From positions 744,001-808,000 of the forward strand of contig NZ_CANOOQ010000001.1 in assembly GCF_947568225.1 (NCBI RefSeq): a DNA stretch of 64,000 nucleotides, read 5' to 3'. Below, piece after piece: positions 17,001 through 24,219 of the stretch. The notes beneath the pieces were generated by a model, which was not told where the DNA came from, ran no database searches, and saw only the letters and a list, made by a program, of their open reading frames with translations. The first letter of the stretch is position 1, and the number at the start of each line of letters is the position of its first letter. The stretch is from Faecalispora anaeroviscerum. Lineage in GTDB: Bacteria; Bacillota; Clostridia; Oscillospirales; Acutalibacteraceae. The translations under genes and the position numbers were made by a program.

Positions 17001-17029
17001 CCCCTGTTCCGGATGTTTCGGAACAGGGG
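17001..17029. repeat. Inverted repeat downstream of the pilT operon
   Basis: CCCCTGTTCCG and CGGAACAGGGG form a perfect 11-bp stem with a 7-base loop, 55 bases beyond the PilT stop. On the minus strand it is followed by TTCTTTAT, so it is probably the operon's terminator. Confidence 0.6.
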
Positions 17030-17084
17030 AGGTATTTTTGTGAGCAATTCAATTTTGTGACTCCCTGGGAGATTCGGCAGAACA

Positions 17085-18146
17085 TTACAATGCAAGCTTT
17101 TTGCTCATTAATTCCACATTGCTGCAATAGGTCAGCGCAGTTTCCTTTGAAATAACTCTTTCTCTATAAAGGCGAAGCAGGTCGTTGTCCATTGAGAGCA
17201 TTCCAATTGCAGCATTCGCGGAAATGGCATTGTCAATCTGATGGGTTTTTGCCTCGCGGATCATATGGCGGATTGCGCTGTTGACCAGCAGAATCTCAAA
17301 TGCCGGGACAAGAGTGCCGTCCAGCGAGGGAATCAGTTGTTGAGAAACGACAGCCTGCAATACCATCGAAAGCTGAACACGAATTTGATACTGCTGGTTC
17401 TGGGGGAACACATCAATAATGCGGTCAATTGCGCTGGAGGCCCCCAAGGTATGCAGGGTAGAGAGAATCAGCTGGCCGGTTTCGGCAGCCGTTACAGCCG
17501 TGGATATGGTTTCATAGTCGCGCATTTCACCAATCAAAATTACGTCGGGGGCCTGCCGGAGTGCGGCGCGGAGCGCGGGAATATACCCACGGGTATCGTT
17601 GTCGATTTCTCGCTGGCTGACAATGCTTTTTTTATGGGCATGCAGAAACTCGATCGGGTCTTCAATGGTAATAATATGGCTGTTGCGCGTTTGATTAATC
17701 TGTTCAATCAAACATGCGAGAGTAGTGGTTTTGCCGCTGCCGGCTGGCCCGGTGATCAGAACCAGTCCCCGTTCTTTATTGGCCAGGTACATTACAGTTT
17801 GAGGAATATGGAGCGCACGAGGCTCGGGCAGTTCAAACCCTAAAATACGCAGAACAGCTGCGCAGGAGTTTCTCTGTAAATAGGCATTGCAGCGGAACCG
17901 GCCCAGCTTGGGAATGGAAAAAGAGAAATCGTCGTCGCCCTTTTGCAAAAAGGCCTGAAAATCACGCTGGCTCGCAATTTCAAAAATTTGAGAGATGATC
18001 AGCTTTGCGTTATCCGGCATTAACTTTTCATCATTCATCGGCTGAATCATATCGTTGATTTTATAAGAAGCTGGGCATCCGGAAATGATAAAAATATCGG
18101 ATGCGCCTTTCAATACGGCTGTTTGAAGCATTTCCAGAATTTCCAT
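17085..18146 (-). CDS. pilT: PilT-family (retraction) ATPase
   Basis: A 353-aa hexameric secretion/pilus ATPase. The N-terminal PAS-like domain is followed by Walker A GPAGSGKTTT (about residue 133), Asp box ITIEDPIEFLH, Walker B DVILIGEMRD and His box TLHTLGA. The C-terminal segment AIRHMIREAKTHQ resembles the AIRNLIRE signature specific to PilT, so this is a retraction-type rather than PilB-type ATPase. I chose the ATG at 18146 (MEILEMLQ), where family similarity starts. It is the last gene of a seven-gene minus-strand operon that has no PilB. Confidence 0.92.
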   Translation of the reverse strand: MEILEMLQTAVLKGASDIFIISGCPASYKINDMIQPMNDEKLMPDNAKLIISQIFEIASQRDFQAFLQKGDDDFSFSIPKLGRFRCNAYLQRNSCAAVLRILGFELPEPRALHIPQTVMYLANKERGLVLITGPAGSGKTTTLACLIEQINQTRNSHIITIEDPIEFLHAHKKSIVSQREIDNDTRGYIPALRAALRQAPDVILIGEMRDYETISTAVTAAETGQLILSTLHTLGASSAIDRIIDVFPQNQQYQIRVQLSMVLQAVVSQQLIPSLDGTLVPAFEILLVNSAIRHMIREAKTHQIDNAISANAAIGMLSMDNDLLRLYRERVISKETALTYCSNVELMSKKLAL

Positions 18147-18172
18147 ATAGAGTGAGATTCCTTTCGTTTCGG

Positions 18173-18664
18173 TTAAGGCTGAGAGCCTTGCCAGACATTT
18201 AACGGCTGGTCGGCTCCGTCCCATTCATTGGAGGCAGCCAGATGATAATAGAGAACCCGATAGCGTTCTGGTCCGGTGATCGGCTGTATCTCCACCTGGA
18301 TTTCCTGAACTGAGCCGGCGGGGATGGAAAAAGCAATGCTGCTGGAATCGGCTGCAAGAGACAAAGAAACATCGTCGATCATTGTACCGTTCAGGCGCTG
18401 TGACAGCTCAGCTTCACTCATAGAGGGATTTTCCCGAAGTAAGCGGGTTAACTCGGCGTCAATGCCGCTTAAAACCTGCTGTGCCTTGGAATCAGCCACA
18501 TAATAAGCCTGAACGCTTTGCATCTGCTTTTTCGTCAGATCCCAGTCAGAACGCACGGCGGAAAAGGAAAGAATTCCGAAGGCAGTCAGGCACAGAACAA
18601 CAAATACCATAAACAGGGAAGAGAGCCCTACGCCGGGGAATAGCTGCCGTCTGCTTTGCTTCAT
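18173..18664 (-). CDS. Pilin-like single-pass protein of unknown function
   Basis: A 163-aa protein: short basic N terminus, one hydrophobic helix (about 16-36) and an extracytoplasmic region with a helical SVQAYYVADSKAQQVLSGID stretch, like PilX-type minor pilins. A Gly precedes LSSLFMVFV but the +5 Glu of a prepilin site is absent. Starts one base after the stop of the gene before it in the operon, and its end is followed by PilT. I recognise no family with certainty. Confidence 0.75.
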   Translation of the reverse strand: MKQSRRQLFPGVGLSSLFMVFVVLCLTAFGILSFSAVRSDWDLTKKQMQSVQAYYVADSKAQQVLSGIDAELTRLLRENPSMSEAELSQRLNGTMIDDVSLSLAADSSSIAFSIPAGSVQEIQVEIQPITGPERYRVLYYHLAASNEWDGADQPLNVWQGSQP

Positions 18665-19129
18665 TTACGGTTCCTCCTGTTCTAAGGAAAAGGAAGGAAA
18701 ATAGCGCTGTGAGGTCAGAGAAAACAACTCTTTCTTGTCATTGGATTTTTGGGAATAAACCGAAACCTCCAGTGTCATTACTGTGCCGGCCTCTGTTGCG
18801 GAAGACTGAAGATGCTTCTCCGCGTAGTAAACGCCTCCCGAAGAAACCGGAGCCCAGTTTTCGTCGTAACGGGAGATAAAAGCCTCTCCCTGCACTGTGG
18901 ATTCCTTTTCCCCAAAGGACTGCTCCGCATCGGCAGGGCTTTTGATTGAATGCAGCGTTTCAGCTGCCGTTTGCGCGGTGGCTATGGCAAGCTGGGTGTC
19001 TGTGTTCTTTTTGGCGGTGGCATTCGTTGCAAAGAAAATCTGTAACACGGCAACGGAAGAAACCGCAAGAAAAAAAATTACAAAAATAATTTCAATAAAA
19101 AAAGGATGAATCCGCACGGCGTGTTTCAT
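18665..19129 (-). CDS. Pilin-like single-pass protein
   Basis: A 154-aa protein with a hydrophobic helix (about 9-31) in which PFFIEII resembles the FxxxE start of mature prepilins, though His-Pro takes the place of the Gly cleavage site. The exported part (Thr/Ala-rich helix, then beta-prone residues) fits a minor pseudopilin. It directly abuts the following pilin-like gene, indicating translational coupling. Function is inferred from position between PilC and PilT. Confidence 0.72.
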   Translation of the reverse strand: MKHAVRIHPFFIEIIFVIFFLAVSSVAVLQIFFATNATAKKNTDTQLAIATAQTAAETLHSIKSPADAEQSFGEKESTVQGEAFISRYDENWAPVSSGGVYYAEKHLQSSATEAGTVMTLEVSVYSQKSNDKKELFSLTSQRYFPSFSLEQEEP

Positions 19130-19148
19130 CAGGCTTCACCTCATTCTG

Positions 19149-19622
19149 TTAAGAGGCTCTCGGGCAGACAGAAACTGAAAATTGCCTGCCATTCTGAGCA
19201 GTCGCGGAAATGACAAATAATTTACCGCTTTTTGTCACAGCAAATTGATTTATTTGCGTGATTTTCTCTCCATATTCCGGCTCAAAAGGGTCCTGATCAC
19301 CGGCAAAAAGCTCCATTAAATATCCGTCACGAAAATACAGATATGTGTTCCCGCTCTTTTCGGTCTCTTGGGAACGGATCAAAAGTACCTGCTGGTTATC
19401 GAGTGATTCGATCGAAATATTGTCCGCGTTGTCTGCGGAACGAATTTGATTGGCCGTATAGGACAGCGCGGCACGAATCTGATGATTGACAGTAATCGAG
19501 TGCAAACTGTTTCGATAGGCGTCGGCTCCCAATGTCACTAGAAAAAGAGAAGCAGCGGTAAACACACAGGCAATCAGCAGAGCAAAAAAGGTTTGCGTAG
19601 ACTGGTGTGTTTTTTCATTCAC
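19149..19622 (-). CDS. Membrane-anchored protein, DUF4860-like
   Basis: A 157-aa protein with one N-terminal helix (about 11-32) and a beta-rich exported domain (NQIRSADNADNISIESLDNQ, YLYFRDGYLMELF). It resembles the DUF4860 proteins that I recall sitting in clostridial pilus-like operons, and the GspH/GspJ pseudopilin layout. It overlaps the preceding 104-aa gene by four bases (ATGA), so the two are coupled. No canonical prepilin cleavage site. Confidence 0.72.
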   Translation of the reverse strand: MNEKTHQSTQTFFALLIACVFTAASLFLVTLGADAYRNSLHSITVNHQIRAALSYTANQIRSADNADNISIESLDNQQVLLIRSQETEKSGNTYLYFRDGYLMELFAGDQDPFEPEYGEKITQINQFAVTKSGKLFVISATAQNGRQFSVSVCPRAS

Positions 19623-19933
19623 GGCTTGGCCTCCTCGGAATGGCCCCGCTCAACGAGGCGAATTTCGGGCTTGATATTGGAAGCGAAAATCTGGTAATCA
19701 ACATAATATTTTTGATCGTCCACCTGGACTCCATAATTTTCTTCCAAGTATTCAAAACTGGGAGGATACGTTCCCTCAATTGCATAGCAGTTGATGACGG
19801 CCCGGTCGATTTTTTGAAGAAGTAGACTGCTGGTGTTCCGGCGGTTGACCTGTTCCAAGTGGGTAAACCCGATCGAAAATGCAGCAAGAAGCGCTGCAAA
19901 CAGGAGCAAAGAAAGAAAACGGCGCATTTTCAT
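19619..19933 (-). CDS. Small membrane-anchored protein of the pilus-like operon
   Basis: A 104-aa protein with an N-terminal helix (about 5-23) and an exported part containing INCYAIEGTYPPSFEYLEENYGV-like text, reminiscent of the GxYP element in major pseudopilins of the GspG type, where a helix is followed by Tyr-Pro. That similarity is weak but suggestive. It sits between PilC and the DUF4860-like gene. Confidence 0.7.
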   Translation of the reverse strand: MKMRRFLSLLLFAALLAAFSIGFTHLEQVNRRNTSSLLLQKIDRAVINCYAIEGTYPPSFEYLEENYGVQVDDQKYYVDYQIFASNIKPEIRLVERGHSEEAKP

Positions 19934-19947
19934 AGAAAATCCCTCTT

Positions 19948-21006
19948 TTAGATGATGCTGGTCATAATTCCGATCAGCGGCAGCATAACGGAAAGAAGGA
20001 GCGCACCGATCACCACGGAAACCAGACCTACCAGAATTGGTTCGATCAGGGCAATTTTCTGATTCATCAACTCCAGAGCCTCTTCCGTATCGATGTCTGC
20101 AATTTTAGACAGAACCTTTTCCATGCTGCCGGCGCTTTCTCCCACGCGGATCATACTGAAGCGCGGCCCGGAGAACAGCCCGGTCTGCTGCAAAGCGGAC
20201 GAAAGGGGAGCCCCACCTTCCACGGCCTGAGCTGCTTTCTTTGCATTTTCAAGATTGCGGGGGTTCTGCAAAATATCCGGCATTAAATTTAAAGACTCCG
20301 AAACGTCGTATCCGCTGCTGAGAAGGATGGACAATGCGGAAGCAAACTGGGCGGAATCGATTCTGTTAATGATTTTAGCGAGAAAAGGAACCCGGTAACA
20401 GACAGAAAGAAAGGCCCAGCGGCCACGCCGGGTTTCGGCGAACAGGACAGCCAAAAGCATGGAAAGCCCTGCCAGAACCATAATGACTACGGTGACCCGT
20501 CCTGCGGTAATCCCCATAGTTACCGCACGGTACGAAACAGCGGAATCATACGAGCTCAGTCCGTCAAATACCTGCCGAAACACCGGCAGAATTTTGGCGG
20601 TAAGCACTGCAAGAATTGCGGCAACCATAAAAATCAGGATGAGGGGATAGGTAACGGCTCCCTTAATTTGGCGCAGGATCTGATCCTCACGCTGATAATG
20701 AACGGCAAGGCTGGCCATAACGTCATCGAGTCTGCCGGTCTTTTTTCCGATTTCTACCATATGTACCATATATGACGGGAAAAAAGAGGATTCGCGAATA
20801 GCCTGGCTGAATGAGCCGCACTGGGTGGTTGCGTCGCACACGCTTTGAAGCATCTTTTTTTGCCGGGGATTTTCTGTGTTTTCACAAATTACGGCAATTC
20901 CTTCTTCTAAAGGAATTGCCGATTCTAACATCCAGGAAATCTGTGAGCAGAGTAAAGCGAGCTCGCCTGCCGTAAAGACGGTACTGTTTTTTTCAAGCAT
21001 TTTCAT
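19948..21006 (-). CDS. pilC: Type II secretion/type IV pilus platform protein PilC/GspF
   Basis: A 352-aa inner-membrane platform protein with two GspF repeats. The first (about 14-140) includes LALLCSQISWMLESAIPLEEG and the second (about 215-340) FASALSILLSSGYDVSESL; three transmembrane helices lie at about 160-180, 205-225 and 325-348. The partner ATPase docks on such proteins; here the only ATPase nearby is PilT. Follows the transglutaminase lipoprotein gene with an 18-base gap. Confidence 0.93.
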   Translation of the reverse strand: MKMLEKNSTVFTAGELALLCSQISWMLESAIPLEEGIAVICENTENPRQKKMLQSVCDATTQCGSFSQAIRESSFFPSYMVHMVEIGKKTGRLDDVMASLAVHYQREDQILRQIKGAVTYPLILIFMVAAILAVLTAKILPVFRQVFDGLSSYDSAVSYRAVTMGITAGRVTVVIMVLAGLSMLLAVLFAETRRGRWAFLSVCYRVPFLAKIINRIDSAQFASALSILLSSGYDVSESLNLMPDILQNPRNLENAKKAAQAVEGGAPLSSALQQTGLFSGPRFSMIRVGESAGSMEKVLSKIADIDTEEALELMNQKIALIEPILVGLVSVVIGALLLSVMLPLIGIMTSII

Positions 21007-21024
21007 TCCTCCGGCCTTCGTCGG

Positions 21025-22020
21025 TTAATAGATGCGAGCCGTCGTATATCCGGTTCCAATCGTGTTGGATGCACCAAGGGTGGAATCCATTAGATTCCAG
21101 CCTGTTTTAGACACCTCAATTTTTATGGAGATCCATCCTGTTCCCTGTAAATAGACTTCATTCCAAGCATGTGTTACGGCCAGTGTGTCGACAGAACCGA
21201 CCACCACTTTGGAGGGAATCCCCTGTGAGCGCAGCATTGCCGCCATTAGAGAAGAGTAATCAAAGCAAATCCCTTTCTGAGAGGTCAGAATTGAGTCCAC
21301 GTTCGGCACATAGCTGGAGGTTACTTTGGCTGCCTTTTCAAAATCATATTTAATATTTTTAATCATATAGTTGTAAATGGCTTTCAGCTTTTCAACATCG
21401 GTGCCAGAGCTTGCACACAGTTCTGAAGCTTTTTTGACCGCAAGAGAGGATGCGGTGTAATTCACATACTGGTTTGTGTGCAAAAACGGTGCATTTTCGC
21501 TCGACAGCGCTACCGCCAGGGAAATGCCATATAGTTCCCTATAATAATTGCCGGACACGTTTTCCAGAACGCGGACAGAATACTGTCCGCTTCCCATTTG
21601 CAAGGGGTAGGTTTCAGCAGTGCCCTTGCTGTTCAGGTCGTAATTGTAGGCGGCGCTGTCCTTCTTGATCTGAACCTTTAGGTGCTTATCAGCGCCCGCA
21701 TATTTCACCTGAATCGTGCCGTTTGCAGCGGTGCTGGAGTCGATGATAACGCCGTTCCGGGAGAAAACGGTCGATGCAGCCGTCTGGAACGGAACAGATT
21801 CATAGACCATCTGTTTCAAAACGCCGTCGTTTGATAATTGAGCGCTACTTTCTGCATTTGTAACTGGCCGGCCCAGAAGAGCCGCACCGGATAAAATGCT
21901 GTTGCGTGCCGTGATTTCTGCAGAGGTGACCGGCGCACACGCACCAAGTAAGCAGGTGCTGGCGAGCAGCAAACACAGCGCAGTTATTTTTTTAGGTTGC
22001 AGAAACATTGTATTTTTCAT
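21025..22020 (-). CDS. Transglutaminase-like lipoprotein
   Basis: A 331-aa exported lipoprotein: signal peptide with lipobox LLGAC (Cys 28), a beta-rich middle domain, then a transglutaminase/protease-like core. The catalytic triad is visible as Cys in QKGICFDYSSL, His in VTHAWNEVY and Asp in NLMDST. Such domains cleave or cross-link peptide bonds outside the cell, possibly in peptidoglycan. As first gene of the PilC-PilT operon it may open the wall for, or act on, the assembled fibre; this is inference. Confidence 0.85.
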   Translation of the reverse strand: MKNTMFLQPKKITALCLLLASTCLLGACAPVTSAEITARNSILSGAALLGRPVTNAESSAQLSNDGVLKQMVYESVPFQTAASTVFSRNGVIIDSSTAANGTIQVKYAGADKHLKVQIKKDSAAYNYDLNSKGTAETYPLQMGSGQYSVRVLENVSGNYYRELYGISLAVALSSENAPFLHTNQYVNYTASSLAVKKASELCASSGTDVEKLKAIYNYMIKNIKYDFEKAAKVTSSYVPNVDSILTSQKGICFDYSSLMAAMLRSQGIPSKVVVGSVDTLAVTHAWNEVYLQGTGWISIKIEVSKTGWNLMDSTLGASNTIGTGYTTARIY

Positions 22021-22359
22021 GGAGCCCCTCCGGACAAGTGAATTGCAGTAAATTTAAAAAAGATTATAAAATCCCGCTCAATGGAGGAAAGGTCCTGTTT
22101 TATCAGAAAATCGTTTTAGTGAAAGCAGTATTTGGATATTTCAGGAAGTATTATTGTTTAGTTTTAGTATATCATGGGTCATAAAAAAATACAAGAAAAT
22201 AATCGAGAAGCTTACTTTCTATTTGAGATAGCACGAATCGTGATGCTCATGGGAAATAGCCTTTCATTATTTTTGTTTATACTGTAATTGCTGATTTCGC
22301 ATTCTTTTTGTCAGGTCAGAAACAAATCAAGTTCATCAAAGAAAAGGGGCCTCGGTTTC
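22021..22359. other. Divergent intergenic region
   Basis: No gene seen. This A+T-rich stretch must carry the promoters of the minus-strand pilus-like operon and the plus-strand deacetylase. A short dyad CACGAATCGTG lies at 22232-22242, flanked by GCA/TGC-like bases. I could not assign promoter elements confidently. Confidence 0.4.
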
Positions 22360-23235
22360 ATGTTTTTCACTGTTAGCCTTCGAAGCAAAAAAAGCATTGC
22401 CGCTCTTGCGCTGGTTCTAATTCTGCTGGTTACCGGTGTGACCGGGGCCACCGTGGGAGCACTGGGCAGCAACCGAAAATTTGAGGGGGTGCCGCTCACT
22501 ATTGTGATGTACCACGGGGTGATCAAAGACAGCCGGCATCAGGGAACCTACATGATCTCTCCGCAGCTGCTGGAAAGCGACATGAAATACTTAAAAGAGA
22601 AGGGGTATACCGCGGTAGTGGTTCAGGATCTGATCGACTACGTCGACAAGGGTAAGCCTCTGCCGGAAAGACCCGTAATGCTCACCTTTGACGACGGGTA
22701 TTACAATAATTATGTGTACGCTTACCCCTTGTCCCTAAAATATAATATGAAGATCGTCATCTCGCCGATTGGATATTTTACAGAAAAGTACAGTGAGTCC
22801 GGTGAGGAAAATGAGTTGTATTCTCATGTTACCTGGACAGAAATCAATGAAATGATGCAGTCCGGCATGGTGGAGATTCAAAACCACAGTTACCATCTGC
22901 ATGGAACGGCCGATACAGGACGCCTTGGCGCGCAGAAGAACAAACGAGAGACTACGGAAGCCTATACGACGCTCCTGACGAATGACTTGACCGAGATGCA
23001 GGAGCTCATCCGTTCCCACACGGGGTGGACCCCTACTGCCTTTACCTATCCGTTTGGGATCATCAGTAAAGAATCCTTTCCTGTTGTGCATAGCATGGGG
23101 TTTCGAGCCTCCCTAAGCTGTGAGGAACGGATCAACGATATTACCCGCGATCCGGAAAGTTTGTATCTGCTGGGGCGTTTTTTGCGCACTCCGGGCAAAA
23201 CCAGCGAAAGTTTTTTTGCCACACGGCTGAAATAA
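22360..23235 (+). CDS. Polysaccharide deacetylase (CE4 family)
   Basis: A 291-aa membrane-anchored NodB-type deacetylase, expected to remove acetyl groups from peptidoglycan or surface sugars. An N-terminal signal anchor (about 13-36) is followed by the CE4 fold: MLTFDDGYYNN carries the catalytic base and metal Asp, EIQNHSYHLH the metal histidines, FTYPFG the third motif. The C-terminal motif is less clear. I chose ATG 22360, preceded by AAAGGGG; the open frame extends to 22288 without a ribosome site. The amidase gene follows 63 bases later. Confidence 0.88.
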   Translation: MFFTVSLRSKKSIAALALVLILLVTGVTGATVGALGSNRKFEGVPLTIVMYHGVIKDSRHQGTYMISPQLLESDMKYLKEKGYTAVVVQDLIDYVDKGKPLPERPVMLTFDDGYYNNYVYAYPLSLKYNMKIVISPIGYFTEKYSESGEENELYSHVTWTEINEMMQSGMVEIQNHSYHLHGTADTGRLGAQKNKRETTEAYTTLLTNDLTEMQELIRSHTGWTPTAFTYPFGIISKESFPVVHSMGFRASLSCEERINDITRDPESLYLLGRFLRTPGKTSESFFATRLK

Positions 23236-23298
23236 CCTTCTTGTGATTACCGGTTTTTTCTTTTCCGCATATCATGGAACAAAAGGAGGAAGCTGTTT

Positions 23299-24036
23299 AT
23301 GCCTAATATTTATCTTAGTCCGTCCCTGCAGCCATATAACGAATACGTAAACGGCGGAAGTGAGCAATATCATATGAATATTCTCGCGGACAATATAGAG
23401 CCGTATCTGCGCGCCAATGGAATCCGCTTTACGCGAAATACGGTTGGTATGACGCTCGGCCAGGCAATCCGCGAATCGAATGCAGGGTATTACGACCTGC
23501 ATCTTGCATTGCATTCTAATGCCGCACCCCCGGCCCTTGCCGGTCAGCTGCGCGGTACCGATGTCTACTATTATCCATACAGCACTGCCGGTAGCCGCGC
23601 GGCGGAGATCATTGCCAAAAATTATAAAGAAATTTATCCGATACCCGAAAAGGTACGTACAATGCCGACCACGACGCTTGTAGAAATCACCAAAACGAAT
23701 GCCCCCTCTGTTCTAATTGAAACGGCATACCACGATAATCCGGAGGACGCAGACTGGCTCGTAAATAATATGCCGGAAATTGCGGCTAATCTGGTGAAAT
23801 CCCTGACAGAGATTTTCGGAATCCCGTTTATCGATAACCCCCAGCCAGCGCGTACCGCAAAGGTGGTAACACAGGGGGGTAACCTGAATATTCGCAGCAA
23901 ACCCAGCCTGGATGCTCCTGTGATCGGTCAGGCACCCAACGGTGCCACAATTACTGTTCTAGGTGAATGGCAGGGGTGGTATGTTGTCAATTACAACGGT
24001 ATTATCGGTTATGCCAGCAGTCAGTATATTCGGTAA
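23299..24036 (+). CDS. N-acetylmuramoyl-L-alanine amidase with SH3b domain
   Basis: A 245-aa peptidoglycan hydrolase. Residues 1-170 are an Amidase_3 domain: ALHSNA supplies a zinc His and LIETAYHDN the catalytic Glu. The usual first ligand motif (DPGHGG) is replaced by YLSPSLQPYN followed by GGSEQYHMN. Residues 182-245 form a bacterial SH3 domain (GGNLNIRSKPS, GWYVVNYNGIIGYASSQYI). No signal peptide is visible, so release by lysis, spore assembly or a holin-like route is needed. AAAAGGAGG precedes the ATG. Confidence 0.88.
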   Translation: MPNIYLSPSLQPYNEYVNGGSEQYHMNILADNIEPYLRANGIRFTRNTVGMTLGQAIRESNAGYYDLHLALHSNAAPPALAGQLRGTDVYYYPYSTAGSRAAEIIAKNYKEIYPIPEKVRTMPTTTLVEITKTNAPSVLIETAYHDNPEDADWLVNNMPEIAANLVKSLTEIFGIPFIDNPQPARTAKVVTQGGNLNIRSKPSLDAPVIGQAPNGATITVLGEWQGWYVVNYNGIIGYASSQYIR

Positions 24037-24115
24037 CACATGAAAGTGTGGCTCAAACAATAATCTGAACGATACAAAAGAGTAGCCTGTATTTTCAAAA
24101 CTTGCGTAGACAAAG

Positions 24116-24156
24116 GAACAGGGAGGCACCTTCATTGGTGCCTCCCTGTTCTGAAA
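24116..24156. terminator. Bidirectional terminator
   Basis: A perfect 15-bp stem (24116-24130 with 24137-24151) around TTCATT between two convergent genes. Confidence 0.85.
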
Positions 24157-24219
24157 ATTTCAGATGATACTTGTTTCAAGCTGCTTTAAAAAAGCGGCCT
24201 TACTTTTTGATAATAATCC

